This document shows, piece after piece, positions 49,753-61,887 of a stretch of DNA of 64,000 bases. Position 1 is the stretch's first letter. The number at the start of each line of letters is the position of its first letter. The translations under genes were made by a program, and so were the position numbers. The DNA lies in the NCBI RefSeq assembly GCF_037975245.1, contig NC_092579.1, positions 4,734,001 through 4,798,000 on the forward strand. The letters run 5' to 3'. Below the pieces are notes generated by a model. It was given only the letters and a program-made list of their open reading frames with translations. It was not told where the DNA came from and did not search any database. The stretch comes from Apostichopus japonicus (Eukaryota; Echinodermata; Holothuroidea; Aspidochirotida; Stichopodidae).

Positions 49753-51228
49753 CTACGCAGAGTCATCTTTTGAAAGGCAAGTAATAAAATGCGCTATACA
49801 AACTAAAAACATCAGGGTTAGTACTACAAACGTCACAAAAACGATCAAACTCACGCTTTCCGAAAACAAAACACCGCTTGAAGTCGAACCAACTGTATGT
49901 CCGTCATCATCAAAACTGGTTACCGTGGTGATCTTTGATTCGCAGAAAATATGGAAAGGAAAAGAAACAGTTGTACTTTGATTACCATATCTAGGGTCAA
50001 CGCAAACTGTTACTTTAGGGAGAATACCACCAGAAAATGACCATGTGAGGTAATTAAAGAGATTACAATTGCACGTCCAGTTATTAAAATAAATGTAAAG
50101 CACAAATGGGTTCATGACATCAAACATCTGCTCTGGTAAACTTGAAAGGTTGTTAGCGGTAAGATCGACATATCGGAGATTTTGGGTACCAATGAATGAC
50201 AGACCATGTACTGTATGGATCTGATTGTTGCGTATATTTAGGTTCTTTAAGTTTATGTTATATTTGAAGGCGCCATTAGGTAGTTGAGTTAGTTTGTTTT
50301 CTGCGAGACCTAATACAACAAGTCTGGGAAGTTGTCGTAAAAATGATACTGGGACTCTATGAAGGTTGTTTCCATTTAAGAGAAGAGAAGTGAGATTATG
50401 GTTTTCAAAACCAAAAACAAATCGATCTATAACAGAGATCTGATTTCTGTCAACAACTAGAAGTTTCAGGCCAGTAAACCCACTCAATGTGAAGTCTTTT
50501 AAAGATGGCAAAAGATTTCCTCTCAAGCTAAGAGTTTGACAGAAATTTACTTCGAAGGATATATTGGATAGTTTCGTGATTCTACTATCATCCAGGTAAA
50601 TGCCGATGAGCTTGGTCAGTTCTGGTACTCTTTGAAATAGTTCAAAGGAAAACCGATCCAAAATATTACTGGACAGATCAATATACTTCAAACTGAAGAC
50701 GCCGTTCAGCGCATCTGGGTGAACTTGATTTAAGTCGTTACCTCTCACAAACAGAATTCCAAGTTTATGATTTGTATGAAAAGCATTTTCTGGAATAGTT
50801 AGTATGTTATTATAGGAGAGATCAAGGTACGTAAGATTGGGTAGATTCTCTAATACTTTGATCGGTACTGATGATAATGTATTATATTGAAGATGAAAAC
50901 TTTTAATCTGTTGATTGTTTTCAACTAGAGAATCATTTAAGACTAAAATACCATTCGACGATAACTCCAGCGTCTCTAGTTGAGGCAATGGTGGAAGGAT
51001 CACTAATCCATTCTGAAGACTTGATATATTAGTGAAAGTAACAAGTAGTGTTACGTATCCTTGTAGGGTCGACTCCGCAGGAAAAGTGCTTATATTTCTC
51101 GTCTGCCCGTTGCAATTTAACGAGCCATAATTACTTTGACATTGTTCAGAACATGTTGCAACACGAAATACGATGACAGTTATAAACACTATTGATAGTG
51201 AGAGAAGTTCCTGTCTAGCTAAAAACAT
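49753..51228 (-). CDS. LRR receptor E
   Basis: Predicted 491-residue receptor with signal peptide (MFLARQELLSLSIVF), LRRNT (CSEQC QSNYGSLNC), about 12 LRRs, LRRCT, TM helix and tail TCLSKDDSA. From the third LRR onward it matches C and D. Its N-terminal part is partly A-like (STFPAESTLQGYVTLL, LELSSNG). One A is missing upstream of the chosen start relative to A-D, so the first codons of the longer frame differ (MYAFPKG instead of M.FQKG or MLFHKG). This favours the signal-peptide Met (51228) as the true start. The 5' flank and the adjacent copia relic match those of gene A. Confidence 0.86.
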   Translation of the reverse strand: MFLARQELLSLSIVFITVIVFRVATCSEQCQSNYGSLNCNGQTRNISTFPAESTLQGYVTLLVTFTNISSLQNGLVILPPLPQLETLELSSNGILVLNDSLVENNQQIKSFHLQYNTLSSVPIKVLENLPNLTYLDLSYNNILTIPENAFHTNHKLGILFVRGNDLNQVHPDALNGVFSLKYIDLSSNILDRFSFELFQRVPELTKLIGIYLDDSRITKLSNISFEVNFCQTLSLRGNLLPSLKDFTLSGFTGLKLLVVDRNQISVIDRFVFGFENHNLTSLLLNGNNLHRVPVSFLRQLPRLVVLGLAENKLTQLPNGAFKYNINLKNLNIRNNQIHTVHGLSFIGTQNLRYVDLTANNLSSLPEQMFDVMNPFVLYIYFNNWTCNCNLFNYLTWSFSGGILPKVTVCVDPRYGNQSTTVSFPFHIFCESKITTVTSFDDDGHTVGSTSSGVLFSESVSLIVFVTFVVLTLMFLVCIAHFITCLSKDDSA

Positions 51229-51309
51229 GATGATTGAAGTAGTCTTGTGATATGATAGCTTTCCCTTCGAGGACTCTCTACAGGGTGTACCTTTTGGAAA
51301 AGCATACAT

Positions 51310-52159
51310 CGGCGGTAGGAAACTTTTGGCTGAGCCTATAGTTGTATCTATTTCAAAACTATACTTGTTTAGTTACAGCACTAAGTTACTTCGTGAAGTT
51401 TCTAACTCCTCACTGTATCGTAAGCGTTTATAGATTTTATGATCTCAGTCAGTTTCAGTTGATCATAAGAAATCGATTTTTACTCGTTGGTTTCTTGTGG
51501 ACGTCAATCTGTAAGTTAAAATCACCAACCGTTACCATGGAGCAATTTGACTACTAAATATATGTGATCACGAACAACAGAACAGGTCTAATTGAAATCG
51601 CAGTTCCAATCGCAAATGCGTAGCGGTTCGGCCGATTGTCAAATGATAATGAGAACATTTTAATAAGTCTGTACTCTTTAACGAAATTAATTCGTTTTCT
51701 CCCACTGTAAAAACGATTGCAAAAAAAAAACCTCCGAATCTTCTGTAAAACAATTCACTTCAAAGCATACATTGCAGACTGTGCGGGGGTGTGAAGCTTT
51801 CAGTTGATGTTAACCACATTAAGAGACAAAACATCAAAATACAACCTGGATGGAAGGGAAATAAAACTATTATATATTTTACTTTACTTTCTCTCAAAGG
51901 GGGTAACTAGTTATTCAACTTTTACTTTGTGTCATTGTCGAAAATAAATTATCTTCTTCCCTCTCAAGTGTTTCTTTCTACATGTAAACAGAGATTAAAG
52001 AATCATTGGAAATGTTAATGAACATAGTGTACCTAATAGGAAATAGTAGGTGTCTTACGGATAAGGTTGTAATTACCGGACATTTTGTTAGTGGCTTCAT
52101 CTGCCAAATGTGCGGAAATTACTCCCCAAATCTGATAGCAATCGGCCAAATGACAAAAT
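51310..52159. other. 5' flank of LRR gene E
   Basis: Close copy of 3205-4050 up to the copia LTR. No gene is seen and no promoter element can be placed. Confidence 0.6.
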
Positions 52160-52479
52160 TGTTAGAGAGAGAGTAAGAAAATACGCATGAGACAGCTTAG
52201 TTATTTACAGCCTGTTGCTGCACACAACTTGTTCTTTCTATAAGAGTATAACAGAGACTGAGTAAAAACTGTGCAGTACATATATATAGAAAACAAGATT
52301 ACTTAAAGGTAACACACTAACAATACAACCTGATTAACCTAACAATAGTCTGAAGCAGAGCTGTAACAAAAGACACTTAACTGATCCACAAACTGCATTC
52401 CTTCTTACTACACAAAATAGAGCTATAGAAACTTAATATATACAGTATTAAAGAGAATATGAGACTACACTTATCAACA
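52160..52479 (-). mobile_element. Ty1/copia 3' LTR (unit E copy)
   Basis: Copy of 4051-4369 with a few substitutions and one extra A. Minus-strand ends TGTTGATAAG and CTCTAACA. It lies at the same site (gacaaaat) as in unit A. Confidence 0.75.
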
Positions 52480-53010
52480 CTCCCAGTTTTAAGTTCACAA
52501 GTCCCATTTTTTTTGTGCATGACTTGAAACTTTCTTCTTGTATAGTTTTGGGTTCAGCAATGATACTGTATGCAACATAACGAATATGTGTTTATGTTAC
52601 TGGATCAGCATATTTATCGTATCGATACCTTATTGGTGGACGAGTATCACGAACTGTTTTGTTTTTCTACAGGAATATCAAATTTATCTTCCACTGGTTC
52701 AGTATCCACTGACAATTGATTTCAAACCCCTTGAACTTATCAAATACTTCTACTTTGCAAGACATCAAAGACACGTTGCAACATCTGGAGTAGTCATCAA
52801 CGAAAGTTACGAAATATTGGTGACCACCACCTGATTCGGTTTTCTGCATTCACGCTAGGCGTTCGTTCTGAACGAGTCGTTCCTACTCGACCAAATTGTT
52901 TCATGTGCATCTTTGCCATGATACAACCTTCACAGAGAGACAGTTCATCAATATCCTTCACATTTATATCATTAAATGCATCAATTCATTACGCACAATA
53001 ATGCGTCATG
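52480..53010 (-). mobile_element. Ty1/copia internal relic (pre-integrase, integrase, linker)
   Basis: Extends further than the unit A copy. On the minus strand a GAG-pre-integrase end is readable (FNDINVKDIDELSLCEGCIM then AKMHMKQFG). After a frameshift comes the integrase core GGGHQYFVTFVDDYSRCC...KVEVFDKFKGFE, then the linker and polypurine tract leading to the LTR. The RT and RNase H are absent in both copies, so the internal deletion is older than the split between A and E. Gag and protease are not seen. Confidence 0.78.
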
Positions 53011-53175
53011 CATTGCAAAACATCGATATAGTGCCCTTCATGTAGATTTACCGGGCATATCTTGAAAGGAAGTGGCACTCATAGAATGTTGCAATTTCAA
53101 ATACATCTGGTAATGTTTAAAACAATGCAGAGCTTGAATGTTGCTGAGGCTAAGTAAGTGAGCTTGTGTGTGACA

Positions 53176-53561
53176 CAGTGGCTGAGCGTCCATACAGTCA
53201 GGGGGCGGATGCCCCCCCCCCCCCCGACGGACTCAAATGGACTGCTGGCGCCCTTTTCAGCTCTTTGCCACTTTTTACTTATTCGCGATTTTTGACTTTT
53301 TTATTGCGCTCTCATCTACTTATTGACATTTGTCACAATTTGTTGGTGTAATTTGGCGATGACACCTATTTATTCATCGTTTATCTGCAAGTTAGCCAGG
53401 CCCGGAAAGGGTCATTTCCGGCGATCTAGGGAGTATCTTTACTCAAAAAATGTCTGCGCGCTACGCGCCAACCAGTGGTGGCGCTCCGCTTAGATAGTGT
53501 CGAAAGCGCCCCTACAGATCATTCTCGCCCCTCCTGACCAATACCCCTAGCTCCGCCACTG
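53176..53561. mobile_element. hAT-type MITE, 386 bp, with 8-bp target duplication
   Basis: Left end cagtggctgagcg and right end agctccgccactg are inverted matches of the CAGTGGCGGAGC type seen in hAT elements. It is flanked by perfect 8-bp direct repeats, gtgtgaca, at 53168-53175 and 53562-53569, the usual hAT target size. The inside has a 13-C run and the phrase 'gcgctacgcgccaacc...ggcgctccgcttagatag' shared with 11214-12325 and 56740-56860. No transposase. Confidence 0.9.
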
Positions 53562-53569
53562 GTGTGACA

Positions 53570-54400
53570 CCCCAGTCCAGATGAATGATTCTCGTTCAAA
53601 TATATTCCGCCCAGTGGATGTAATACACTACATTTCAAATTATTTAATCGATGATCAAAATATTGTATTTTTGAACTTTGATCAGTAAGTATGCTATCTT
53701 TTATATTCCTTACTAAGGAAGACTAATGTCTGAATGTTACCATCTGGACAATTTGAGGCAACACATGTTTACAAAGTACTTAGTACCAACCACAATAGAG
53801 TAGATTTAAGAGAAGTTGATAATTTGCTAAGAGAAAAAACACTGTAATAATTATTTATAGGAAGCGCGTATCACGTACGATTGCTAGCTTAGCTTCATAA
53901 AATGCTGTTCGTGCAACAACTTATGACGAATCATAAAAAAGATGAGAAAGCACGTTGTCGTCGGCGTTGTGTATACGGTTCGTGACACGATCCATCGAGT
54001 GCGGTTAGGTATAGGCTATATTTATTTTATTACGCAGTGGCCAACTGTAGGCTTGTAATAGGCTATGGGCTAAATTTAGCTAATTGCATCTGCCAAACTA
54101 AGTAGCTGTGTATCAGCAGGCCTGAATGCTACTACTACGATTATAATCGAGTTAACGGAGCTGACGAGTATTAAAGATCAAAAGAGCACTGACAAAATAC
54201 CATGCAAAAAAAAAAACAGTTTTAATCATTTTTTCGACACTGAAAGGGGGGGGGGCAGTTGCTTCCACTGCTCCACCTGGCTTCGTCCCTGGCTGCACCC
54301 CTTTAGGCCTCCCCCTTCCTCCTCCACCATCTTCTTTCTTTTTTATGTACAGACCCCTGCATGACCTTGCTCAGAACCTAACGCCAGTATCACATGTATG
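53570..54400. other. Intergenic DNA with an element end
   Basis: No gene. From about 53843 to 54282 it matches 55393-55672 (tgtaataattatttatagg... to ctggct(t/a)cgtccctgg), so this is the right half of a transposon whose other end is not visible. This copy has extra DNA in the middle (about 53950-54110). Confidence 0.55.
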
Positions 54401-55392
54401 CAGGGACGTAGCTAAGGCCTGATGATTGGGGGGGGGGGGGGGTGTAGTGGCTGAAATTCCAACTGGATGGGTTTTGGAGCCAGAAAATTCCGACTGCTGC
54501 CTTGTACCCCCCCCCCCCCCGCACTACTCGTCAACGATACGGTCAGTGTCAGTCAGACACCCCATCTTTCGCGACTGCACTTTTGTTCCGAACTTTTTTC
54601 GATACATTTGTACCACTGGCCCTCACTTCACAAATTTAATAATCACTCTGGTTAAGCAAGCAAGCAACTGAGTATACTTATCTGCTTGAAGGCTACATAG
54701 ACTATTGACTACAAAAGCTATGTTAATGTAACAAAGGGGAAAACTTTTTTTCAACAAATTATATTCGTCGACATAGTGAATTACCCAAAATAAAAGAGCT
54801 TTTTCCTAGCGCGCTTAATATTATATTTTTATTTGGGGGGGGGGGTTTATTACTCACCTGAAAAAAATTCAATTATTAACTTTTGATAAGATTTTATCTT
54901 GTCATCTAAACAATTTACTGAAAATTTTCACCTCATGGGGCAAAGTTTTTCTTATGTTGATGGCACTTTTAAGCTTCCGTAGATTAGCATTGAGTATTTT
55001 AATTGTATACCATATAGAGACAATGTATATCCCAACGTCGTAGCCAGGAATTTTAAAGGGGTAGCCCTTTTTGCGATTGACATGGGGAGGGGTCTAAGGG
55101 GAGGGGTGTCCCCCTTATTGAGATATTTTTGAACGATTGAAGGTCCTTAGATGCGATCTGGTGCAATTTGTTGCCAGTTTCATCATTATCATACGATATC
55201 ATATTATCAGCAGATTTTGTTTCCTGTTTGAATTCTTTTACATGTTTTTTTACATAATATATCAGAAAGACAAACATAGTGCTCTTTTACAATGTTTCCA
55301 GTAGGATGATTCTTGTTTATTGTCCAATGTCTGGACTTGAATACATTTGACGAACTTAACTGATGGACAATATAAACTTTCATATTTAGCAG

Positions 55393-55672
55393 TGTAATAA
55401 TTATTTATAGGAAGCGTGTATCACGTACGATTATTAGCTTAGCTTCATAACATGCTGTTCGTGCAACAACTTATGACTAATCGTAGAAATGATGAGAACG
55501 CAGGCCTGAATGTTATTACGATTATAATCGAGTTAACAGAGCTGACGATATTCAAGATCAAAAGAGCACTGACAAAATACCATGCTAAAAAACAAGTTTT
55601 AAACATTTTTTTCGACACTCAAAGAGGGGGAGCGGTCGCTCCCCCCTGCTCCCCCTGGCTACGTCCCTGGCA
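55393..55672. repeat. Direct repeat of 53843-54282 (transposon right end)
   Basis: Second copy of the element end described at 53570-54400; most of it matches, minus the inserted middle. It ends ctggctacgtccctgg. Confidence 0.6.
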
Positions 55673-55673
55673 T

Positions 55674-56350
55674 GGGCGGCGATCACGGGGAGGGGGGACG
55701 GGGGACATGTCCCCCCATATTTTAGGTGGGGGTATATAGTATCTAATATCCCCCCCCCCCAATATTTGATGGCATAGTTTTTTTTTTGTGGCTATTAATA
55801 GAAAGTAATGCGTGAGAATATTTATCTATCATACTTGGCGGTGCATGGGTAAAACTTCATCCAACACATGCTGCATGAGGTGAATGACACTTCGTGGTCG
55901 TTTCTGTGAAATGTGACCGTATAGCAAGTTGTCACTCATTATGATTATCATAATGTTTGTACTCTTGTGTATGAGTGTAAGTACGTACAAACATATACAT
56001 GATCCACATCGATATGGGTTCCGACTGGGTTTCCATTTTACCTGTTTCCTACCAGATTTCTAACCGCAGGCGCCGAGCCTACGGGGGACGAAGGGGGCGA
56101 CCGCCCCCCCCCCCCTTGAGCATACGTTTTGTATTTTTTTTTTAAATTTCAAAATAGAAAATGCTTAGATGCAACTTACTTGCCTGGGAAGTGCCATTTC
56201 CAGCGATCTGGGAGGAATTTTCGGCCAAATATATTTTTTTTAACGCTTCGCGCCAACACATAGTGGCGCTACGCTTAGATAGTTTGCCTACAAGCTTCGC
56301 CCTTCCCTTGACAAATTCCTCGCTACGCGCCTGTCTAACCGTGTCATAAT
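55674..56350. mobile_element. hAT-like fragment related to the LINE-block insert
   Basis: Shares with 11214-12325 the ordered phrases gcggcgatca, tattttaggtgggggt, tctaatatcccccc, aaagtaatgcgtgaga, cttcgtggtcgtttctgtg, gtttcctac and ctaaccgcaggcgc, then the cgcgccaac part. It is clearly older or independently inserted (many substitutions). Confidence 0.6.
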
Positions 56351-57240
56351 TTGTTACATAATATCACCACAGCGGGACGCGTCTCCACCAACTTTTTCAG
56401 TGGTGGGAACATGATATACCGTGTCCCCACCAATTTGTCTTGCCCAAACGCTGCATTTCAAATTCCCCTGTATTGAACTTTGGCGCAGTTTGATCCAGCA
56501 TTGTGCAAATGACATGCAGCAGTTCTCATTTTATTTTATGTATCCACAGTTGTTAAATATTGGACGGAAATCGCATTTGCGGCAGTCTATAATTGTTTTC
56601 TGGGAGACGACATCGTATGCAAAAGTCTACTTGGATTATTTGTCCCCTGATTTATTTTCTGCAGACGCCCATGTATTGCCCCAAACTAAATTTCTAAGCT
56701 ATGAGATCTAAAACTTAAGGAGGTATGGGAGCATCATTGGGTCTGGGAAGTGTTATTTCCGACGATCTGGGAGGTATATTTGCCCCCAATAAAATTCTTG
56801 TACACTACGCGCGAACCCATGGTCGCGCTCCGCTTAGATAGTATCAGAGAACAGACATGCGTCCCCACCATTATCCAAGACTGATCTGCGCCCATGCCTG
56901 CACCCAAGCAAATGCCCCCCCCCCCTCCCTCAATATTTGAAAAAAATCGCCGCCCCTGGTATATCCTGAACTTACTTAAAGCTAGCGAACAGGGTCGACC
57001 CACCCAATAGCAAAATTAATACATAAATTATCCGAATTGAAGCTGGCGAACGTTGTACAGTATAGTTCTATTAGGCAATTTTTTAGAGTATTCAAAATCA
57101 CACGAAGTTTTGTATGGTGGAGTATAAGGATCGCGAGATACAATTTCTCAATGTGACAAGGAAAACGTAGTAAATATGACTGAATAAAGGTCAATTTTGA
57201 TCGAAAATTTTAGGTCACTCACAAATTACAAGAATATATA

Positions 57241-57313
57241 AAAATTAGAGTGCGACAGTCGGAAAATTAGAGTGTGACAGTCAGAAATTCCGACTGTCGC
57301 ACTCAAATTTTCC
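57241..57313. repeat. Tandem plus inverted repeat (aaaattagagtgcgacagtc)
   Basis: Two direct copies of aaaattagagtg(c/t)gacagtc are followed by the inverted copy gactgtcgcactcaaatttt. The outer arms (57241-57264 and 57290-57312) can form a hairpin of about 23 bp. It lies near the right end of the composite hAT-like element and may be a subterminal structure. Confidence 0.65.
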
Positions 57314-57396
57314 AACTATCGTCATTTTCGTCATCATCAAGATTGGGGGTGAGACACCCCCACCCCCCCCCCCCTCCCCCTCAAGCGACGTCCCTG

Positions 57397-59436
57397 CATG
57401 CATGGTCACAGTTCTGATGTCTGAAAGGGAACATGGGCTGGAAGTATATATTACCCTTGTTTCATGCCGGGTGTCTCTCAAGTTTGTGTCCATGCAGGTT
57501 TTGTCCTGATCGAGTGACGCAGGGTAACTTTCTCCCATACTTATACGCAAACATTACAGACAGAGGCGCAATGCAATAGGCTCAAAACCCGGATGTGACA
57601 TCCGTTTCTTTTTCTTTTTTAAGCAAGAACATTGCGAGTCTAAATTAGCGTTTAAAGAGTCTACATTTAGTCACAACTGCAACGTCATAATTTTTCCATA
57701 AATATTTCTTTAACATTGTTATTGTGATGGTAATTTTAAGTTAAATTTAGAATATTCTTTTCAAATGCCAATTAATATCCAGTCAGGAGCGAACCTATTT
57801 CCTTTCAGTTAGTACTAGTATTAGTAGTACATATCGGCAAAAAAGTGCCAGTATAGACTCGATAACAGAACAGACACACGTACTCCACGTCAGGCAAAAT
57901 ATTATGGTTTGAGACGGTCACACAAAAACGTAAACATTGCTACTGAATGTGATTATTTGTTACTTTCCAACTTTCCATGCTTAAGGGAGGAATTATGTAT
58001 TTCAAGTAACTAAAATTCTTGTGGGCTGTATCAAGGTAACGTTCTGCACTCATTGTGAAAAATAAAGAAGAACTTAAGTTCCGAGTCTACTCTATACTGG
58101 TACTACTACTACTAGGCTAGTGCCGGTAGGCCTACTAGTACTAGTACTAGCCTAGGCCTAACTTCGACCTATCCTAGGCTAATTAGCATACTGTAGACAA
58201 ACATCGGGCCTAATGTACTTTGTTTTCAAGTTCAAAATTACACCACTGTGTAGCCTAGCGTTAGTTGGTTCTACTGTAGGCATAAACTGTAGCTGAAACA
58301 TTGTACATGTTAGAACTTGGGTCTGTTACTGTTAGTACTCTGTATAATATTAGTTTGGGCCTACCAAAATACCAGAGAATTATTTATCCAGTAGCCTATT
58401 GGTAGTATTGTATTGCAAAATGCTATGCACATTTGTCACATTGCTGTACAACAAGAAGTACAGAGATGTATACAGTGTACTGTCAATAGGCTAGCCACAG
58501 CATTTTAATACAGACAAAATTCAGAGTCTTCGAAACTGCCACACAAACTTTGAACTGTAACTTATGCCCTGAACATGGAGTAACAGCAGTTTGACAATGA
58601 CACATCATTAGGCTATCGTCTGTATATACAGTACTCACAATACATTAGTGCAAAACTTAGCAGTTCAAGTCTAGTATTTATTCAATCTAAAGTGACATTC
58701 CTGTGTGGCTACATCTGCTCAGTGGTTTAGTGGTAACTGGTACAGTATGCTCCAATCTAGCAATCCAGGAGGATATGCCAAGTTATAGACTTTGTTGAAG
58801 TTAGTTTGCAATGGAAATTCGACCATGAGTGAAAATCAATAGTTCATAGTATTCATTGCTCTATAATTTATCTAACCATTCAATTAACATCAATTGCTGA
58901 AGTAGTAATTATTTACGCACGATTTACTGAGAGACAAGTTTGTAATGGCTGGCATCACAGCGGTCAGGTTTAGACTAAGAACAGTTCAAGGTCTTGATGA
59001 AGACACAGAAACGACATTCACAATAGCCTGAGAATTTGTTAAATAACTATTGTTTTATGTTTACAAAAGATCAGTCACATATGTAACTAATGCTGTCCAA
59101 CATTTCTTTGAGGAGGCCTTAAATAAAAAGTAAATAAAGAATTTGATATTTATGTCACAACCAAAACATGGCACCCCTGTTACCGATCAATGTAAATTAC
59201 CAACTTCAAGAGTATACTGTACTTATTCCTGTTTATGATGACTTTTCATGTTATTTCGCTGATATAACATATATGTATGAACTTCACATTATTTAGCTTC
59301 ACCGAAGGAGATCAACTGGTCTCCTGAGTAGCCACAGTTTATATTTAAAACCACTGTCAACTCTTGAAGATAATCTAGTGTGAAAAAGGAATATTGTATA
59401 AATATTGTTTCAGTATTTCTGTCTTTCATTCTACAG
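57397..59436. other. Upstream region of the CDR2-like gene
   Basis: No coding exon is recognised. Low-complexity clusters built on ctagtacta and aggccta occur at 58100-58165. A 5' non-coding exon and promoter of the downstream gene are likely here, because the first recognised coding exon follows a good splice acceptor (59416-59436), but I cannot place them. Confidence 0.45.
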
Positions 59437-59471
59437 CAGATAACAGTTTGACCAGCTGTTTGGGGTTAATA

Positions 59472-60908
59472 ATGCCGCACTCTGGTGACCTGAAAATGGA
59501 TGAGGTAGATTACACTGTGTGTGAAGGCTGGTATGATAATGGTATGTAAAGTTGTTGGTTTAAATACATCTATTTCATTTTTTTATTTTTTTTAAATAGT
59601 ACCTGTAACAGTCAAAGCCAAATTGAGGGTATCATGTCCAATTTTCAGAGATAAGATGATTCAGTATATAACTACTTACTATGTACAACAAATTAAAAGA
59701 ACCGTTGATTGTTTGTCAAGTTTTCTTGTTAACTTTGTTTACTCTTCATTCTCTTCTATTCCTCTTACACGTTGTATTGCTTTTTCCTTAAATCTTTTGC
59801 TACCAATTCAGCAAAGGGGAGAGTTGCCTTTAGAGGCATCTAGCTTTTTCAGATGTCCTCCACTTTTTTTGGGCATTGATACTTGTGCCATCCTTTTCGT
59901 TTCACACAAATGGAAATAAACTGAAATGAACTTCCAAGATATAGTCGCTGTAGAAATGTACTGTAGTAGAATCGCAATGAACAATGTAATCCCGCAAAAA
60001 ATTTGTGGCCGGTAATTCCTTCATAGTATCTTTCTTTTTCCATATAGTTAACATGTGAATATTATTTCAGACAGCATGGTATTAACTTTGAAACAAAGGC
60101 AAATTTGTGTGCCTTGTTATCCTAACAGTGAGTTACTATCTGACTAATGAACCATGTTCCATTACTTGCACCACCTATGGCAGATATTTAGTATTAATGC
60201 CCTCACACGGAGTAGCAGTTATTTAAGGAATGAACTACTGTACATTATTCATTTTGGCCTTAAAAACTTTGTTAAAACTTGCAATTTAGTAAAACTATTT
60301 CTAGTTTACCTGACCCTGTCTAACACCGACGACCTTCAATTGACTCACAAATCTACCTTTTGAGAGATGTCTCCACTGAGAATTCTTCTGATGTTAATCA
60401 GAAGTGAAAGATGATAAGCAGTAGGCTGTCATGATAGGCATTAGTTTGTGAGTATTTATTATGGATTGCAAACTATGTAGCATTTATCAAAATCTCATAA
60501 CTCTACTTGGTGTTAAACATTATGAATGTATGCCAATAAGTTACATACAGTTCTAGGTGATAACAATTCAGCAAAATTCAAGGTTTTTGTATTCCATTTT
60601 TCCAACTTGCAGGTCATAATCTTTGGCTTGCTTTTCTATTCTATTGTCTCTCTTTAAGTTTCAAAAAATCTAACACTCGCACAACATTTTGTTGTACTGT
60701 ATGAAAGAAAAAGGTCACTGCATACAGTAATCTGACTATGAAAGTTGATGTCAAACAGACATAGTAATTAATTGATATCTATTGTCTATTAATAGATCTA
60801 CAGCTGGCAGCAGAGTTGGGAAAGACCTTATTGGAGAGAAATAAAGAATTGGAAGCTCTTCTTGTAACATCTCAGCAACAGATCCAGGATCAAGCACTTC
60901 AAATAGTG
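59472..60908 (+). CDS. CDR2-family coiled-coil protein, first two recognised coding exons (partial)
   Basis: Exon 59472-59541 encodes MPHSGDLKMDEVDYTVCEGW then YDN and ends G|gtatgt. Exon 60796-60908 follows aatag| and runs to gtg|gtaagt. Joined in phase they give WYDN-DLQLAAELGKTLLERN, then KELEALLVTSQQQIQDQALQ and IV. The block DLQLAAELGKTLLERNKELE is the conserved start of the cerebellar degeneration-related protein 2 family (CDR2/CDR2L), which continues as a long coiled coil; vertebrate members also have WYD just before it. The coding frame is open back to the acceptor at 59437, so the true start could be earlier, but the ATG at 59472 fits the family. Later exons are beyond the window. 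CDR2 is a cytoplasmic coiled-coil protein; its role here is unknown. Confidence 0.85.
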
Positions 60909-61887
60909 GTAAGTAAAGCTCCCTACTGTAGTATATATTATTATCAGAACTATATATCTAGACTGATGAAGTGTTTGAAATCTCAAAGAAATTAGTAGGA
61001 TCACAAATTGCCCTCCCCCCCCCCCCATCCTCAAAATAAAATAAACAGCGCTCTAAAGAAACCTGTTCACATTTCAGCTTTGAGCTTGATCGCCTTCTTC
61101 TTCTTCTTCTTTTTTGCAGCTTTAAACATTGGTACAGTACTTTGGTATATATTGGTTTTGAAGTTGAAACTGTTTTTGATCACTGTTAATTCTTTGTTAC
61201 TATTGTAGTATGCTTATTAAAATGTTGAAAGTTGATGAATATGGCAAATAAAGTAGTTTGCAAGCCATAAATATACATATATACAGTATTAAAACACCAT
61301 CGCCTGTACAAGGTACAGTATAATGAAACCAGTAGATCACATCTCAAAGTGCTATTCAAATGTTCAAGTTGCCATATACAGACCTGTGTAAAAATTGTAT
61401 AGACATTTTCCACACAGGAACTACAGTACGGTATTCAATGAGAAAATATTTAGAGCCTTTGAATATGTTGCACAAAATTTCAACACTAAACTTATATTCC
61501 CTGCTTTATGAATATATTATCATATTTTCGGTTACATTGACTTTATGGGTTGTAAAGAGAAAGTTATGCAAACTCTTCTACTGTACAAGAGCAATTTGCC
61601 TTGTTGTGTCAAAATTGGGAAAAATAGACTTCATGGTTTACTGTATGCAGTGATGTACTGCACAGTGACTTCTATAATGCTATTTTGCAATGTATATGTT
61701 GCCCAGTTTCACAAGGTGACTTTTGTTCAACTCAGGCCAAACAAAAGTCAGCTACTTCTGCCGGCATTTCTCAATGAGGTGTCTCTGCCAGGGTCTGTGT
61801 CTTTACGTATGACCATATTTGAAGTGGTTCCAGTCAGGCACCGGAGTTTGACCAATACACAGTGTAAAGTTGTGCCTAGGGGGTGGG

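Larger units (their letters stand above)
54401..57396. mobile_element. Composite hAT-like element, about 3.0 kb
   Basis: Left end cagggacgtagc and right end gcgacgtccctg are inverted matches (11 of 12). The adjoining 8-mers are catgtatg (54393-54400) and catgcatg (57397-57404), which differ by one base and are a plausible aged target duplication. Inside lie at least two further element parts: 55037-55672 (ends cgtcgtagccagg and cctggctacgtccctgg) and 55674-56350 (like 11214-12325). Many C and G runs. No transposase frame is recognised; the open frames are short and G/P-rich. Confidence 0.5.
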
